DNA from: Mucor racemosus | Taxonomy: Eukaryota; Mucoromycota; Mucoromycetes; Mucorales; Mucoraceae | Reading direction: 5' to 3' | DNA: 64,000 bases | Assembly (NCBI GenBank): GCA_027405735.1 | Contig: JAPEHQ010000001.1 | Coordinates: 2,852,001 to 2,916,000 of the forward strand | Shown here: positions 51,490 through 61,524 of the stretch, in pieces | How positions within the stretch are numbered: position 1 is the first letter of the stretch | Layout: every line of letters begins with the position of its first letter | Program-made: the position numbers and the translations under genes | Notes under the pieces: model-generated | What the model was told of the DNA's origin: nothing | Databases searched by the model: none | What the model saw: the letters and a program-made list of their open reading frames with translations, nothing else

Positions 51490-54407
51490 ACATAGGGCTA
51501 AAGTTTAATTGCCCTGATTACAGGAAACGTAAACTGATGCTACATATGGTAAGCCAAGGATTTAAATCACTACTGATAGCCTTATTCTATATGAATTAGC
51601 CGTCAGCTCTTCTGCTCCTGGTTATAAGATCAATGGACATGTCAAGAATACTGAAGCTGGTCTTCAAATCCCTCTCACATTCAATTCCCAAGGCAACAAG
51701 AAAACCGGTATAGATACATTTGGTAAAACTATCAAAGATCTTGTTGTTGATGTTGAATATGAAACTGAAGAAAGACTCCATGTCAAGGTAATTGAATAGA
51801 TAGTATATAACAAACAATAACTTAACACTATAAATTTAGATCTCTGATAAAGCCAAGAAGCAATACCTTGTTCCCGATTCTCCACTTGGTTTTGAGCGTC
51901 CTCAAATCAAACATTACGCTTCCTCCAAAAATAGAAATTTAGACTTTCAATATACTGCTAAACCCTTCAGTTTCAAGGTTGTCCGCAAGAGCGACAAGGT
52001 TGCTATCTTTGATACCGCTAATTTACCCTTGGTTTTCGAAGATCAATACTTGGAATTGTCTACCAAAGTCCCTAATGATGCCAATATCTATGGTTTCGGT
52101 GAAGTTACTGCACCTTTCAGACGTACAACCGTAAGGACATTAAATATATATCATCATGATAAAATTATTGATCATTAATCTTATAGAATGTAACTACTAT
52201 TTGGGCTCGTGATAATGCTGACGAGTAAGTAACGGGCTTATCCTTGAGTATACCACATCCATTTTATTAATATTTAAACGAAAAACATAGTTTCTATCGT
52301 AATATCTATGGTTCTCATCCTTACTATCAAGAAGTTCGTGATGGAAAAGCCCATGGTGCTCTCTTGATGTCTTCTCATGGTATGGATGTTATCACTACAG
52401 AAGGTCGTATCACCTACAAAGTCATTGGTGGTGTTCTCGATTTCTACTTTTTTGCTCCAAAATCAGGACAACCCAACGACCTCAGTATTGCTTACACTGA
52501 TTTAATCGGAAAGCCTTTGATGCCTTCTCATTGGATGCTTGGTTGGCAGCACTGCCGTTATGGTTACGCTAATATCTCTGAAGTGGAAGCCGTTATCAAA
52601 GGATACAAAGATGCCAATATTCCTCGTAAGTTTTGATCATTGCTTATATTGTATACAATATTAATATAATTTGATATATGCAGTTCAAACCGCTTGGGTT
52701 GATATCGATTACATGGACCAAACCAAAGATTTCACATTTGATAATGTCAAGTTTCCTCAAGATAAAATGATTGCTTTAGGTGAACAACTTCATAAAGATG
52801 GTCAAAACTATGTCGTTATGGTTGATCCTGCTATCAGTGCAAATACCACATACTCTCCCTATACACACGGAACTGATATGAATGTCTGGATCAAGAATGC
52901 TGATGGTTCTGATTACATCGGTCAAGTATGGCCCGGCTACACCACATTCCCTGATTGGTGGCATCCTAACGCTACCGAGTACTGGACCAAGGAAATTGTA
53001 GATTGGGTCAATTTGCTTGGTGTAGATGGTCTCTGGATTGATATGAATGAGCCTGCTAGTTTCTGTCTCGGTTCTTGTGGTACTGGCAAGGTTGACGCTG
53101 GTAATCAACCTTACCGTTGGACATTGCCTCAAGATGAACAAGATAAAAACCATGCCCTTCAAGAAGAAGCTTTGATCAAGATGGGTAATCCTCCTGGAGA
53201 AGAGCGCAATTTGTTGTATCCCAAGTACGCTATCAATAATGGTGGTGGTAATTTATCTGAACTTACTGTTGCCACTACTGCTCTTCATTATGGTGATATT
53301 CCTCACTACGATATCCACAATTTGTATGGTCATGCTGAAGGTTACATTACTCGTAATGCTCTTATCAAGCAAAACAGTAAGGTAAGACCTTTTGTCTTGA
53401 CTAGATCTAGCTTCATTGGTAGTGGTAAGAATGTTGGACATTGGACTGGTGATAACCACTCGCTCTGGGAGTACCTCAAGAGCTCTATTGCCAATGTTCT
53501 CAATTTCCAAATGTTTGGTTTAACTTATTCTGGTGCAGATGTCTGTGGTTTTAACAGAGCCACCACCGAAGAATTATGTACTCGTTGGATGGAGCTTGGT
53601 GCTTTCTATCCCTTTGCTCGTAATCATAATGCTATTGGAGAACCTGATCAAAATCCTTATCAATGGGAGGATACTGCTGAAGCTAGTCGTATTGCTATCA
53701 ATGCTCGTTATGAAATGCTTCCCTATTTCTATACTCTCTTTGAAGAATCCAATCGCTTAGGTACTGGTGTCTGGCGTCCTCTTATTTTTGAATATCCCGC
53801 TTATGAAGAATCTGCATCCAATGATCTCCAAACCTTGGTCGGTTCAGATATCTTGCTCTCTCCTGTTCTTGATGAAGGCAAGACTACTGTAGAGGCTCAA
53901 TTCCCTGGCGGTACTTGGTACGATTGGTACACTCATGAAGTTACTGTTGATAATAAGAGCAAAAACAAGGTCAAGACTGTTACATTGGATGCTCCTATTA
54001 CACATATTCCTATTCATATCCGTGGTGGTGCTATTATTCCTACCAAGACTCCTAAATATACTGTTGGTGAGACTTATGCTACCCCTTACAACCTCATTAT
54101 TGCTCTTGACAGCAATAATCAAGCTACTGGTAGACTTTACATTGACGATGGTGAATCTTTAAATGTCAAATCTAGCTCTGATATTACCTTTACCTACAAG
54201 AATGGTCAACTTAAAGCATCTGGTGACTTTGGCTACAAGAAAGCTGAAAAGATCGGTTCTATTACTATTATTGGCAAGGCTGCTTCCAAGTTACAAAAGG
54301 CTCAAATCGGTAAAGGATCTACCAAATTATCTCACACTGATAATGCTGCTGTTCTTGAAGATTTGTCTATTAATTTGACAAAATCTTTCAGCATTCAATT
54401 TAAGTAA
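51490..54407 (+). pseudogene. GH31 alpha-glucosidase, array gene 4; start codon and signal peptide lost
   Basis: Exons 2-6 (51600..51787, 51840..52130, 52187..52224, 52291..52625, 52684..54407) are intact, with both catalytic aspartates. The region of exon 1 has several deletions. The start codon is changed (GGGCTAAAG where the other copies read TGGCTAAAG), and a stop codon falls in the old frame directly after AAAGTT. The only ATGs left before the exon-1 donor (around 51537-51548) are out of frame with exon 2. The 3' end is unique (GKGSTKLSHTDNAAVLED, stop at 54405), representing the original last gene of the locus. If the deletion cluster is an assembly error, this is a normal fourth gene. 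As written, it cannot make a secreted enzyme. Confidence 0.75.
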
Positions 54408-54951
54408 TTAAACTAATAAAGTTAAACTATTTCTCTGCTCTAAAATGTAAAACAAACACTACAATGTATCATATATCAAACTAACAAAAAACAACTTGAT
54501 TCCATGGTTTAAACTTAAAATGGACCATCCTTCGTAGCCAGTCTTATACTCAAAGAATTTTTATATGTGCTTGAAAGCAAATTAATTAATAAAACTGGTT
54601 CATAATGCATGCCTTGGTATGTAAAGCGTTTAGCAATATTTTTTATTTCAACTCAAACGCTGTTATTGTTTAAAAAGGCAAACTATTCCAAATGGGAATA
54701 AAAAATATTTATATTATTCAAAAAGGGCATCTGATGAGCATTTCCATTGAATCTTTTTTCTAAAAAAATAATCGTTGGATGTACTTGAGAGGATAAAATT
54801 TATTTTAAAAGCGGTTTTGTTTGTTTATCTATTTTCTTGAAAGCGGAAATATTCTTCAAAGTAGAAGTTGTATATTAATAAATATGATGTGTGGGGTTTA
54901 GAATGCGAAAAAGTCAAAAATCTCCTTTATTCTTTCCAAATCAAAACTATT
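54408..54951. other. Convergent 3' intergenic region
   Basis: 544 bp between GH31 gene 4 and the minus-strand membrane protein gene. AATAAAG at 54416 may serve as a polyadenylation signal. Nothing else was recognised. Confidence 0.45.
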
Positions 54952-55485
54952 TTATTCTTGCTGTTGTATACTTGCTGGAGCATATTTCTTCAATAAATCT
55001 GATCTACGTTGTTCCCATGATGATTTGTTTTCGGAATTGACCGGAAAAGATGCTGAACAACATGGTGGTGGCGTTCTATTCCATTGGTAAAATGTCGATG
55101 TTTTTTTTAGACATGTGCCTATTAATAGTCGTTCATTTTCTTCTTCTAAACCATCACAACCGTAGCCGTAATAAAAATGTCTTTTACGAACAGCTCTATA
55201 AGCAATGATCAATGAAACCAAGAGAATGAGACCCAAAAGAATGCCTATTAAGTATAATACAGGGATCTGAAGCACTAATGGTACACTGTTTTGAGTTTCA
55301 TCATCTCATCATCAGACTAAATTATAAACAAGACAGAAATTTGAATATTTTACCAAAATTAGAGCAACAAGTAGACGACTTTATATTCTCTTATTTCATA
55401 TTGTAAAATGTTACATTGCTGTCAAGAAAAAAAAACAGAGTAAAAATTTACCTCGTTCCGACACAACCACTTTATCCGTTGCCAT
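54952..55485 (-). CDS. Small single-span membrane protein, function unknown
   Basis: Two exons, 55485..55452 and 55304..54952, with a 147-nt intron, give 128 residues. The start is MATDKVVVSER, spliced to DDETQNSVPLV. One strong membrane helix (about residues 20-45, VLYLIGILLGLILLVSLIIAY) is followed by a basic RAVRKRHFYYGYG segment and a Cys/Pro-rich cytosolic tail with TPPPCCSASF. By the positive-inside rule the tail faces the cytosol. The AG acceptor used is the second of two nearby ones; the first would give an immediate stop. I do not recognise the family. It is 224 bp downstream of the NDUFS3 gene on the same strand. Confidence 0.6.
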
Positions 55486-55709
55486 GACAAGGACGATTTC
55501 AAATCAAAAAATTAACAAAGAAAAAAGAAATAAAAGAAGGTACAAATCACACAAATTAAATAAAGGAGGCAAGGAAAGGGGAACGGGGGGATGATCACTA
55601 ATTCCATGTTAATTAAGGTGACTTTTTTTGTTTAATAAGCTCAAATGTCAAGTTTTGTATGATGTTTTTGATCCTTTTTTAATTACATTTTCGTATATAA
55701 ATAAATCTA

Positions 55710-56716
55710 TTATTTCTTCTCTTCTTCACTTTCAATCTTCTTGGGTGTATCATCACGACCAACGCCTATATTTCAATAAAACCATATTAATAAAATGTTA
55801 TATCCCTTTCTATTACAAGAAACTAACCATTTTGTTCCCAAGGTGAAAGTGCTCCTTCAAAGTTTCTAAAGGCTTGTGCCAATTCAACAGGCTCAGATAC
55901 AACACGCTTCTTTTCTTCATCATAACGAACTTCAACATAACCTGTAAGAGGGAAATCCTTTCTTAAAGGATGACCTTCGAAACCGTAATCAGTCAAGATA
56001 CGTCTTAAATCGGGATGTCCTGTAAAGAAGACACCAAACATATCATAAGTTTCACGTTCTTGCCAATTGGCAGCATTGAAAAGAGGAACAACAGAGGGAA
56101 CAGGAGATGTTTCACTAGCATAAGTCTTTACACGAATACGTCCATTATATTTCATGCTCAATAAATTATAAACAACTTCAAAACGATTCTCACGAGTAGG
56201 GAAATCGGCACCTGTAACATCCATGACAGATTTGAATTGAGTGTTGCTGTGATCACGCAAAAAGTGCATAACTTGATATACAGCTGTGGGAGCACAGTAA
56301 ATAGTTAATTCATCCTTGTAAACACTGAATTGTTGAATAAACTTGGGTAATACAGACATGAGATATTTGCCGTATTCATGAAGGTCGTCATTGCCTGACT
56401 TAAAGTTGGGATCGGCTGAAACTTGATTCAAATTCTTTCCTGATGCTGCAGAAATGACAAAGTTTAACATGTGTAATTGCCTCTAGGCAAGTTATTATAT
56501 TACCTTGTAATTTGACACTGGTAGTAGCAAAAGAGCGTACACAGTTGGTACGAATTGCAGGCTTGGCTAAATAAAACAATAAATGTGTAAATATACAAAA
56601 ACTCTTCTTTCACACATTTCTAATTTCTCAACAAAATTTTTTTTGACATTTTTCATACCTGCTAAAAGTTGGCGGGGAATACGCAACAAAGTTGCATTAG
56701 CTAAACGAGAAGCCAT
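55710..56716 (-). CDS. Complex I 30-kDa subunit (NADH:ubiquinone oxidoreductase, NDUFS3/NuoC)
   Basis: Four exons on the minus strand (56716..56659, 56566..56504, 56445..55828, 55765..55710) give 264 residues. The N-terminus [18 protein letters not shown] followed by [11 protein letters not shown] is a mitochondrial presequence. The Complex1_30K domain spans about residues 65-235. Its signature appears as [18 protein letters not shown], followed by [20 protein letters not shown]. The subunit belongs to the peripheral Q-module arm of complex I, close to the ubiquinone-binding site. The tail is short and charged ([10 protein letters not shown]). An in-frame-looking ATG at 56470 lies inside intron 2 and is not the start. 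The true start is fixed by the presequence and three consistent splice junctions. Confidence 0.95.
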
Positions 56717-59081
56717 GTTGATTATTTAAAGAGTGGGGAGTGTTTTAAAACGCTGGTGAAAAAAGCAAAAGAGAAAAGGGTTGCCTCTTGTGCCCCGGAT
56801 TTTCAATATCTCCACTCCAGGTGGGGTTTTCCGTGACGTAGATAATAGCTTTTTGCTGATTTCCAATGTTACGATGACATCTAAATTTCAGGTACACTGA
56901 TGCAGTAGCCAATCATTGGTAAAATATCAGGTATTTAAGGTACAAATGCAATTATATCAAAGCTCGCATAAAACTTGTCTAACATTTCTCATGCGCCATA
57001 AATGTTGAATTCAAAAGATATTGTAACTTTGAAATGTTGTATAAGTTCTGTTTATTTTAAATAGTTTGTCTAATTTGTATTAGAACGAATCGAAACAAAG
57101 GTACCCTAAACTTTCGATTCATGCTTTATATAAATTAGTAAAAAGCAAAGCCCAAATCCCAAAGAATTTCTCTCGGAAAGACTTATATATTATATAATGG
57201 GTTTTATTTGATGTATCAGGCCACAAAAGCTCCAATTGGAGTTAATGTGAGGCTGGCCAAGAAGTCTTTTTTTTTCTTTAGACATCATGTCACACAAATG
57301 AGCCATTCAGTTGTTTTTTCTATTTCGAAGGGTATCACATCTACTATATGAATTTAGTCTACTTTCAATGGAAACAAATACACAAAAGCAATGCATATCT
57401 TTCTAGCTTTCAGATTGGTAAGCACGAGACATTATTTTCTCCAAAAATTTAATATTGATAAACATATTTCCAAATTTGATTTTGCGGTGTTTCTAAATTT
57501 GAGAATGGTTGTTTTGTAATCAATATTTCTCTTTTTTCTTAACGAGACAATGTAAATTAAAAAATATAGGAATGTATCTAAAATATAATAAGTATACATA
57601 ATTGTAATTATTTTTATTTACTATGTTTTGTGATTTAGAATAAACCCTTTAACTGGCGGGGTTTGTTTCTTCACTGCTTAATAGTAAAACTTTGCTCCAG
57701 AATATCTCCTTCAAAATCCACGATTTAAGGTTAATCTTTTAATTGAATCTGCTTGTTTTTCAATTTCCTTTAACATATTTGAGTATCACAAAAAAAAATT
57801 TCTATATATATTTTTTCAGTTTTATATCACAAATTGATATGTATCCAGTATACCAAAATTTATATCCCATGTTCTCATCATATTGTGCTAATTTATATCT
57901 ACTCATAGCAATTTAGTTTTCTGGAATATCTCAATTTTTGATGGAGAAATTAAAAAAAAGGTGTACAAACTTGGACATTGATTTATCCTGCAAATTTTCA
58001 TGAGCAAACACAAGTCCTTTTTTTGTTTGGATCCCAAAAAATCGTACAAAGATTTAAATTTCTCCACGAAAAATGAAGTTACAGTTGCAAGAAATACCTC
58101 TTTCGGTAGATAATTTTGTGGTGCATTTTTTGGACAGGTTTAATGTTTTGGGTTTGTTTAAAATTTAAGAGAAAAAGCCAAAAAACCTCCAAAATTTCGC
58201 TTCGATTTTACACCAAATTTTGTGAGAAAATATTTTTTATAATTTATACCATTCGATGCAAAATTTAAAGATGTACATAAAATATTTAATTTACCAGTTC
58301 AACTTACTATGCACTTTGTTGCGTATTCAAGGTTTTAAATTTTTTTAACAATTTTTTTCAATTTTGTCACTTTTTTTATTTAAAACTCAGTGATTTATAT
58401 TTACCGTAGGTTTGATATAGGCATCCCATTTTCTTGACGAAAAGTCAAAATCTCTTCGCAAAACAAAAAATATATGGTGTGTTTTAGCTAACCATTCTAC
58501 GTAAACACTCAAGAAATATATTTATTCGAATAGTATTGCCAAAAAATTATAGTATTTCCTATTTGTATTCAAGTGTTTCTGTCAATTCTAACATAGTTTT
58601 GACTAAGTATGAAATGTATCTAATATGAATGTTTATCGTTTCGCTACTAAAAATGACTTTTATTAAGAGGTTGAGACTTCCAGCATGTGACTATAATATA
58701 GAGTCAACGATAAAATTAAAAAAGATAGAAATAGCTTTATTGATCAGCGTACTTATGATCAACAACATGGTTTCTAATCTAACCAAGGCTCTTACTAATT
58801 TTTAATATACATAATTGACTTTGTCAATTTCAGTATCAACAAGGATACAAAGCTAGGAAAGAGAAGTAAGGGTGTTCCAGATTACATCAAAACCATTTAG
58901 GTCATGAGGTAGGAAACAAGTTCTGATCTTGATCATTCTGTAAATTGAAGGAGCTTTCAAATCCATTTAAATATATCACAAGTGAAACCTACAAATAAAT
59001 AAATCTCAAAAGACTTGCTTCGTAATAAATGGAGACAAACTTATGATACTCATTATAAACCGAAATACCAAATACTATAGG
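56717..59081. other. Gene-free AT-rich region upstream of NDUFS3
   Basis: Beyond ~150 bp of likely promoter there is no coding exon, RNA gene or clear repeat. Several stretches (for example 57700-58400) are built of A/T runs and read like old, decayed repeats. Confidence 0.4.
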
Positions 59082-59664
59082 TTAATCAACACCAATATTT
59101 ACTAAACGATTTAACATTATTTGTAATTCAACAGACAGCTTGGATTGATTGTCATTTGTATGGCTTTGAGGGGATTTCACTTCAATAGCTAAAAAAATTC
59201 ATATGTTGTTGCTTAATGGTAAATATCTATATTGATGAACATTTTTAGTTGAAACTTTTTCACAAAAAATAATATCCATCCATTCAACATTGCTCCAGTT
59301 ACAAATTTCATTTAATGAAGCAAGGGTGGTTACTATAGTGATTATCTCATAATGCCAAAGTTGCCGATAATCCATAATACATATGAAATAAGTAAGACGT
59401 AGAAATGTGTTACATATAATTACGTACCGTAGGCTCTAATATATCAATCTCATCCCCAGCAGTATCTGTTTCCAGCTCGGAAGATATAGCCTCATTATCA
59501 ACTTCTGAGTAATACAAAATAATTTTATATAGTTTCAATAGCTGTGAAAAGTACAACTTTCAAACTTTTCATCGATTTCTCTGCTTCTTTTGTTTCTAAT
59601 GATATAGAATATGTGTCAATAGCATGCCTACTTAATGCACGCTCCAATTTTGAAAATTAGTTCT
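59082..59664 (-). pseudogene. Spliced coding remnant, 'EVKSPQS' family hypothetical protein
   Basis: On the minus strand four coding-like blocks lie in order. 59664-59558 reads KLERALSRHAIDTYSISL and ETKEAEKSMKSLK. 59504..59428 reads EVDNEAISSELETDTAGDE and has AG and GT flanks. About 59335-59222 reads TLASLNEICNWSNVEWMD. 59188..59082 follows a TTTTTTTAG acceptor and reads AIEVKSPQS then KLSVELQIMLNRLVNIGVD, with stop. The last block resembles, as I recall them, hypothetical proteins multiplied in Mucorales genomes in which an E-[IV]-K-x-P segment precedes an ELQ-M helix, similar to PD-(D/E)XK nuclease cores. No start codon or full domain was found, so this is either a degraded copy or an incompletely resolved gene. 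Confidence 0.45.
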
Positions 59665-59839
59665 CCTAAAATATCAGAAAAGAGTCGCCAGACCATCAGT
59701 ATTGAAAGCTACAAAAATGTAACGTAGCCTATGCTAATTTAGCATCAGAAGGCTCCTTATATTCTTATCTATTGTCTGGTAGTGTGCTTGTGCTGTTTTA
59801 AAGCTGTCTATTATGAGTTTTCTGTTGTGTTTTTTTGAT

Positions 59840-59840
<1 letters not shown>

Positions 59841-59882
<42 letters not shown>
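59841..59882. repeat. 42-nt poly-T tract
   Basis: An uninterrupted run of T. On the minus strand it is poly-A, which could mark the 3' end of a retroposed sequence, but no source sequence was identified next to it. Confidence 0.9.
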
Positions 59883-59885
<3 letters not shown>

Positions 59886-59904
59886 TTCAGGCTTAATAGC
59901 GGTC

Positions 59905-60095
59905 TAAGAAAATTGGTGGCTATTTTTGTAGGGGGTTACATGAATGTGATCATATTTATAAATATTGAATTGAAAGATCCCAAGAAAGACTGGTGGCAAG
60001 ATGAGAAAAGCTAGCGACTATTTGGGAAAACTGATGACTACTGGTGAAAACTATCGGCTAACTAAGAGAAAATGTCGGCTAATTGAAAAATGGTT
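59905..60095 (+). repeat. Degenerate ~21-bp minisatellite
   Basis: Repeated units of the type GAAAA-x-TGGTGGCTA-x(6) occur at about 59907 and then in series from 59985 to 60095 (GGTGGCAAGATGAG, TAGCGACTATTTGGG, TGATGACTACTGGTG, TATCGGCTAACTAAG, TGTCGGCTAATTG, each preceded by an A-run). The open frame beginning at 60001 is a by-product of a period divisible by three. Confidence 0.55.
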
Positions 60096-61524
60096 AATTA
60101 TATCGATTTCTCCAAAGTTTAAAGAGTTTTCATGCAATCAAAATTCAATCAAGGATCCAAAGCAACTCATTTTGCGTTTACTTAATATAGAAAGTATCCC
60201 CCATTATCATTATTTTGATATTAATTTCACGTAAAAATTGAAAAAGTAGATGACATTCAAAATTTCGCTCATGAATTTTATAAACTTGTGCACATTAGTT
60301 TGCATAGTAGGCTATATGTTTTATAGCTTTTTTAGGCATAACTATACAAAGAATTATTAGGTAGGCCGTAGGAAGATCAGTAAAAATTTTTAGGCAAAAT
60401 ATACACAGCTGCATTGGTTACAGCATGTTGTTGCAAATCAGTATTATGTCTGTGCAATTGAGGCTGTAGAACTATCTTCATTGAAGGCTTGATTATCACG
60501 GTTCTGTTGTGATTTTCAAAAACCATTCAATTGATTGCTTATAGTTGCTATTTATCTTTGGCTTGTTGGTATTCACCTTTATACAATGTCTATTCAAGCC
60601 TGTTTTGAAATTCTATTTCGAATCAATATTGTAGTAAAAAAAAACAAAGAAATGGGATAAAAGAGAATATTAAGCAATCCTTTTTAAGCTTTTGATAACA
60701 ATGACATTGGGATGCATTTTGAAACTATCATTGCAAGTATATCCTTATTTTATATAAATTAAAATCTCGGGTGAAGATATCGTAAAGGAAAAATTGCGGA
60801 AATGCTTAAAGATAGCACTCGTTTAACAAGCCAGAAATTGCCGCAAATTATTAAAACGAAGCAATAAACTATGAATATACAGCAATTTTGCTAAATTCAT
60901 GGAATTCAATGTGTGATGTTTCCGCTTTATATATATTAACTATCTGCTTTTCAGTTTCATATATCACTCTGCATCTAGCATCTGCAAAAAAAGGTGGTGT
61001 GTTGTGACCAAAAACATCCACATTTGAGCTAAATTACTATCGTTGATTGGATCAAAACTCACGATTAAAACCCAAATCTTCTGAAATAGGCCGTTCTATT
61101 GTTGGATCGTTTAGAATTGAAAACTATTTAGCTTTTACATCAAACGCTTTCATTAAATTAGAATATCCCTTTTGTGAGAGTGAGCTTATTTGAGAAAGTA
61201 TTGGTGCACTTTTGGACGTATCTTTGGAAATAAAATTGGCATGTCGCATTTGGCGCAATTACCTATATTTTGTATCATAAACCATTTCTAAAAATGCAAC
61301 GATTTATTTCTTATTAGTGCAACAAGATTCTTTTCGAAAGAGTGCAACAATACTTTCTGAAAAAGGTGTGCTGTATACAAGGCTACGTCTAATGTTTTTG
61401 GAAAATATTTTCAGCCACATTGCAATACTGTTTTTAGAAATAACGAATCATTATAAAAGGCTCAGCCCAAATCAAACAACTTTTTACTCTTTAATCATTT
61501 ACTCTTTTATTCATTGATTTCATC
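60096..61524. other. Gene-free region upstream of the ArfGAP gene
   Basis: AT-rich. A stretch at about 60700-60860 weakly resembles the end of the 30656-31190 repeat (GATAGCACTCGTTT against GATAGCATTCGTTT, then a GCCGCAAA match). Otherwise nothing is recognised. The promoter of the ArfGAP gene should lie in the last few hundred bases. Confidence 0.4.

Larger units (their letters stand above)
35375..53643 (+). repeat. Three tandem ~6.13-kb units (GH31 3' part + spacer + GH31 5' part)
   Basis: Offsets between corresponding exons are 6132, 6131 and 6007 bp. Within the array the units look identical apart from one base in an A-run (about 36365, 42495, 48630) and the deletion cluster at 51388-51565 in unit 3. 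The phase of a tandem repeat is arbitrary. I start it at 35375, the last base before which gene 1 differs from gene 2, because the 3' end of gene 4 (from 54308) and the 5' half of gene 1 fall outside the repeated sequence. Confidence 0.93.

Noticed and set aside
56468..56470. ATG as start of the complex I subunit
   Set aside because: It lies in intron 2. Two upstream exons with a mitochondrial presequence splice in frame to the AG at 56446-56447.
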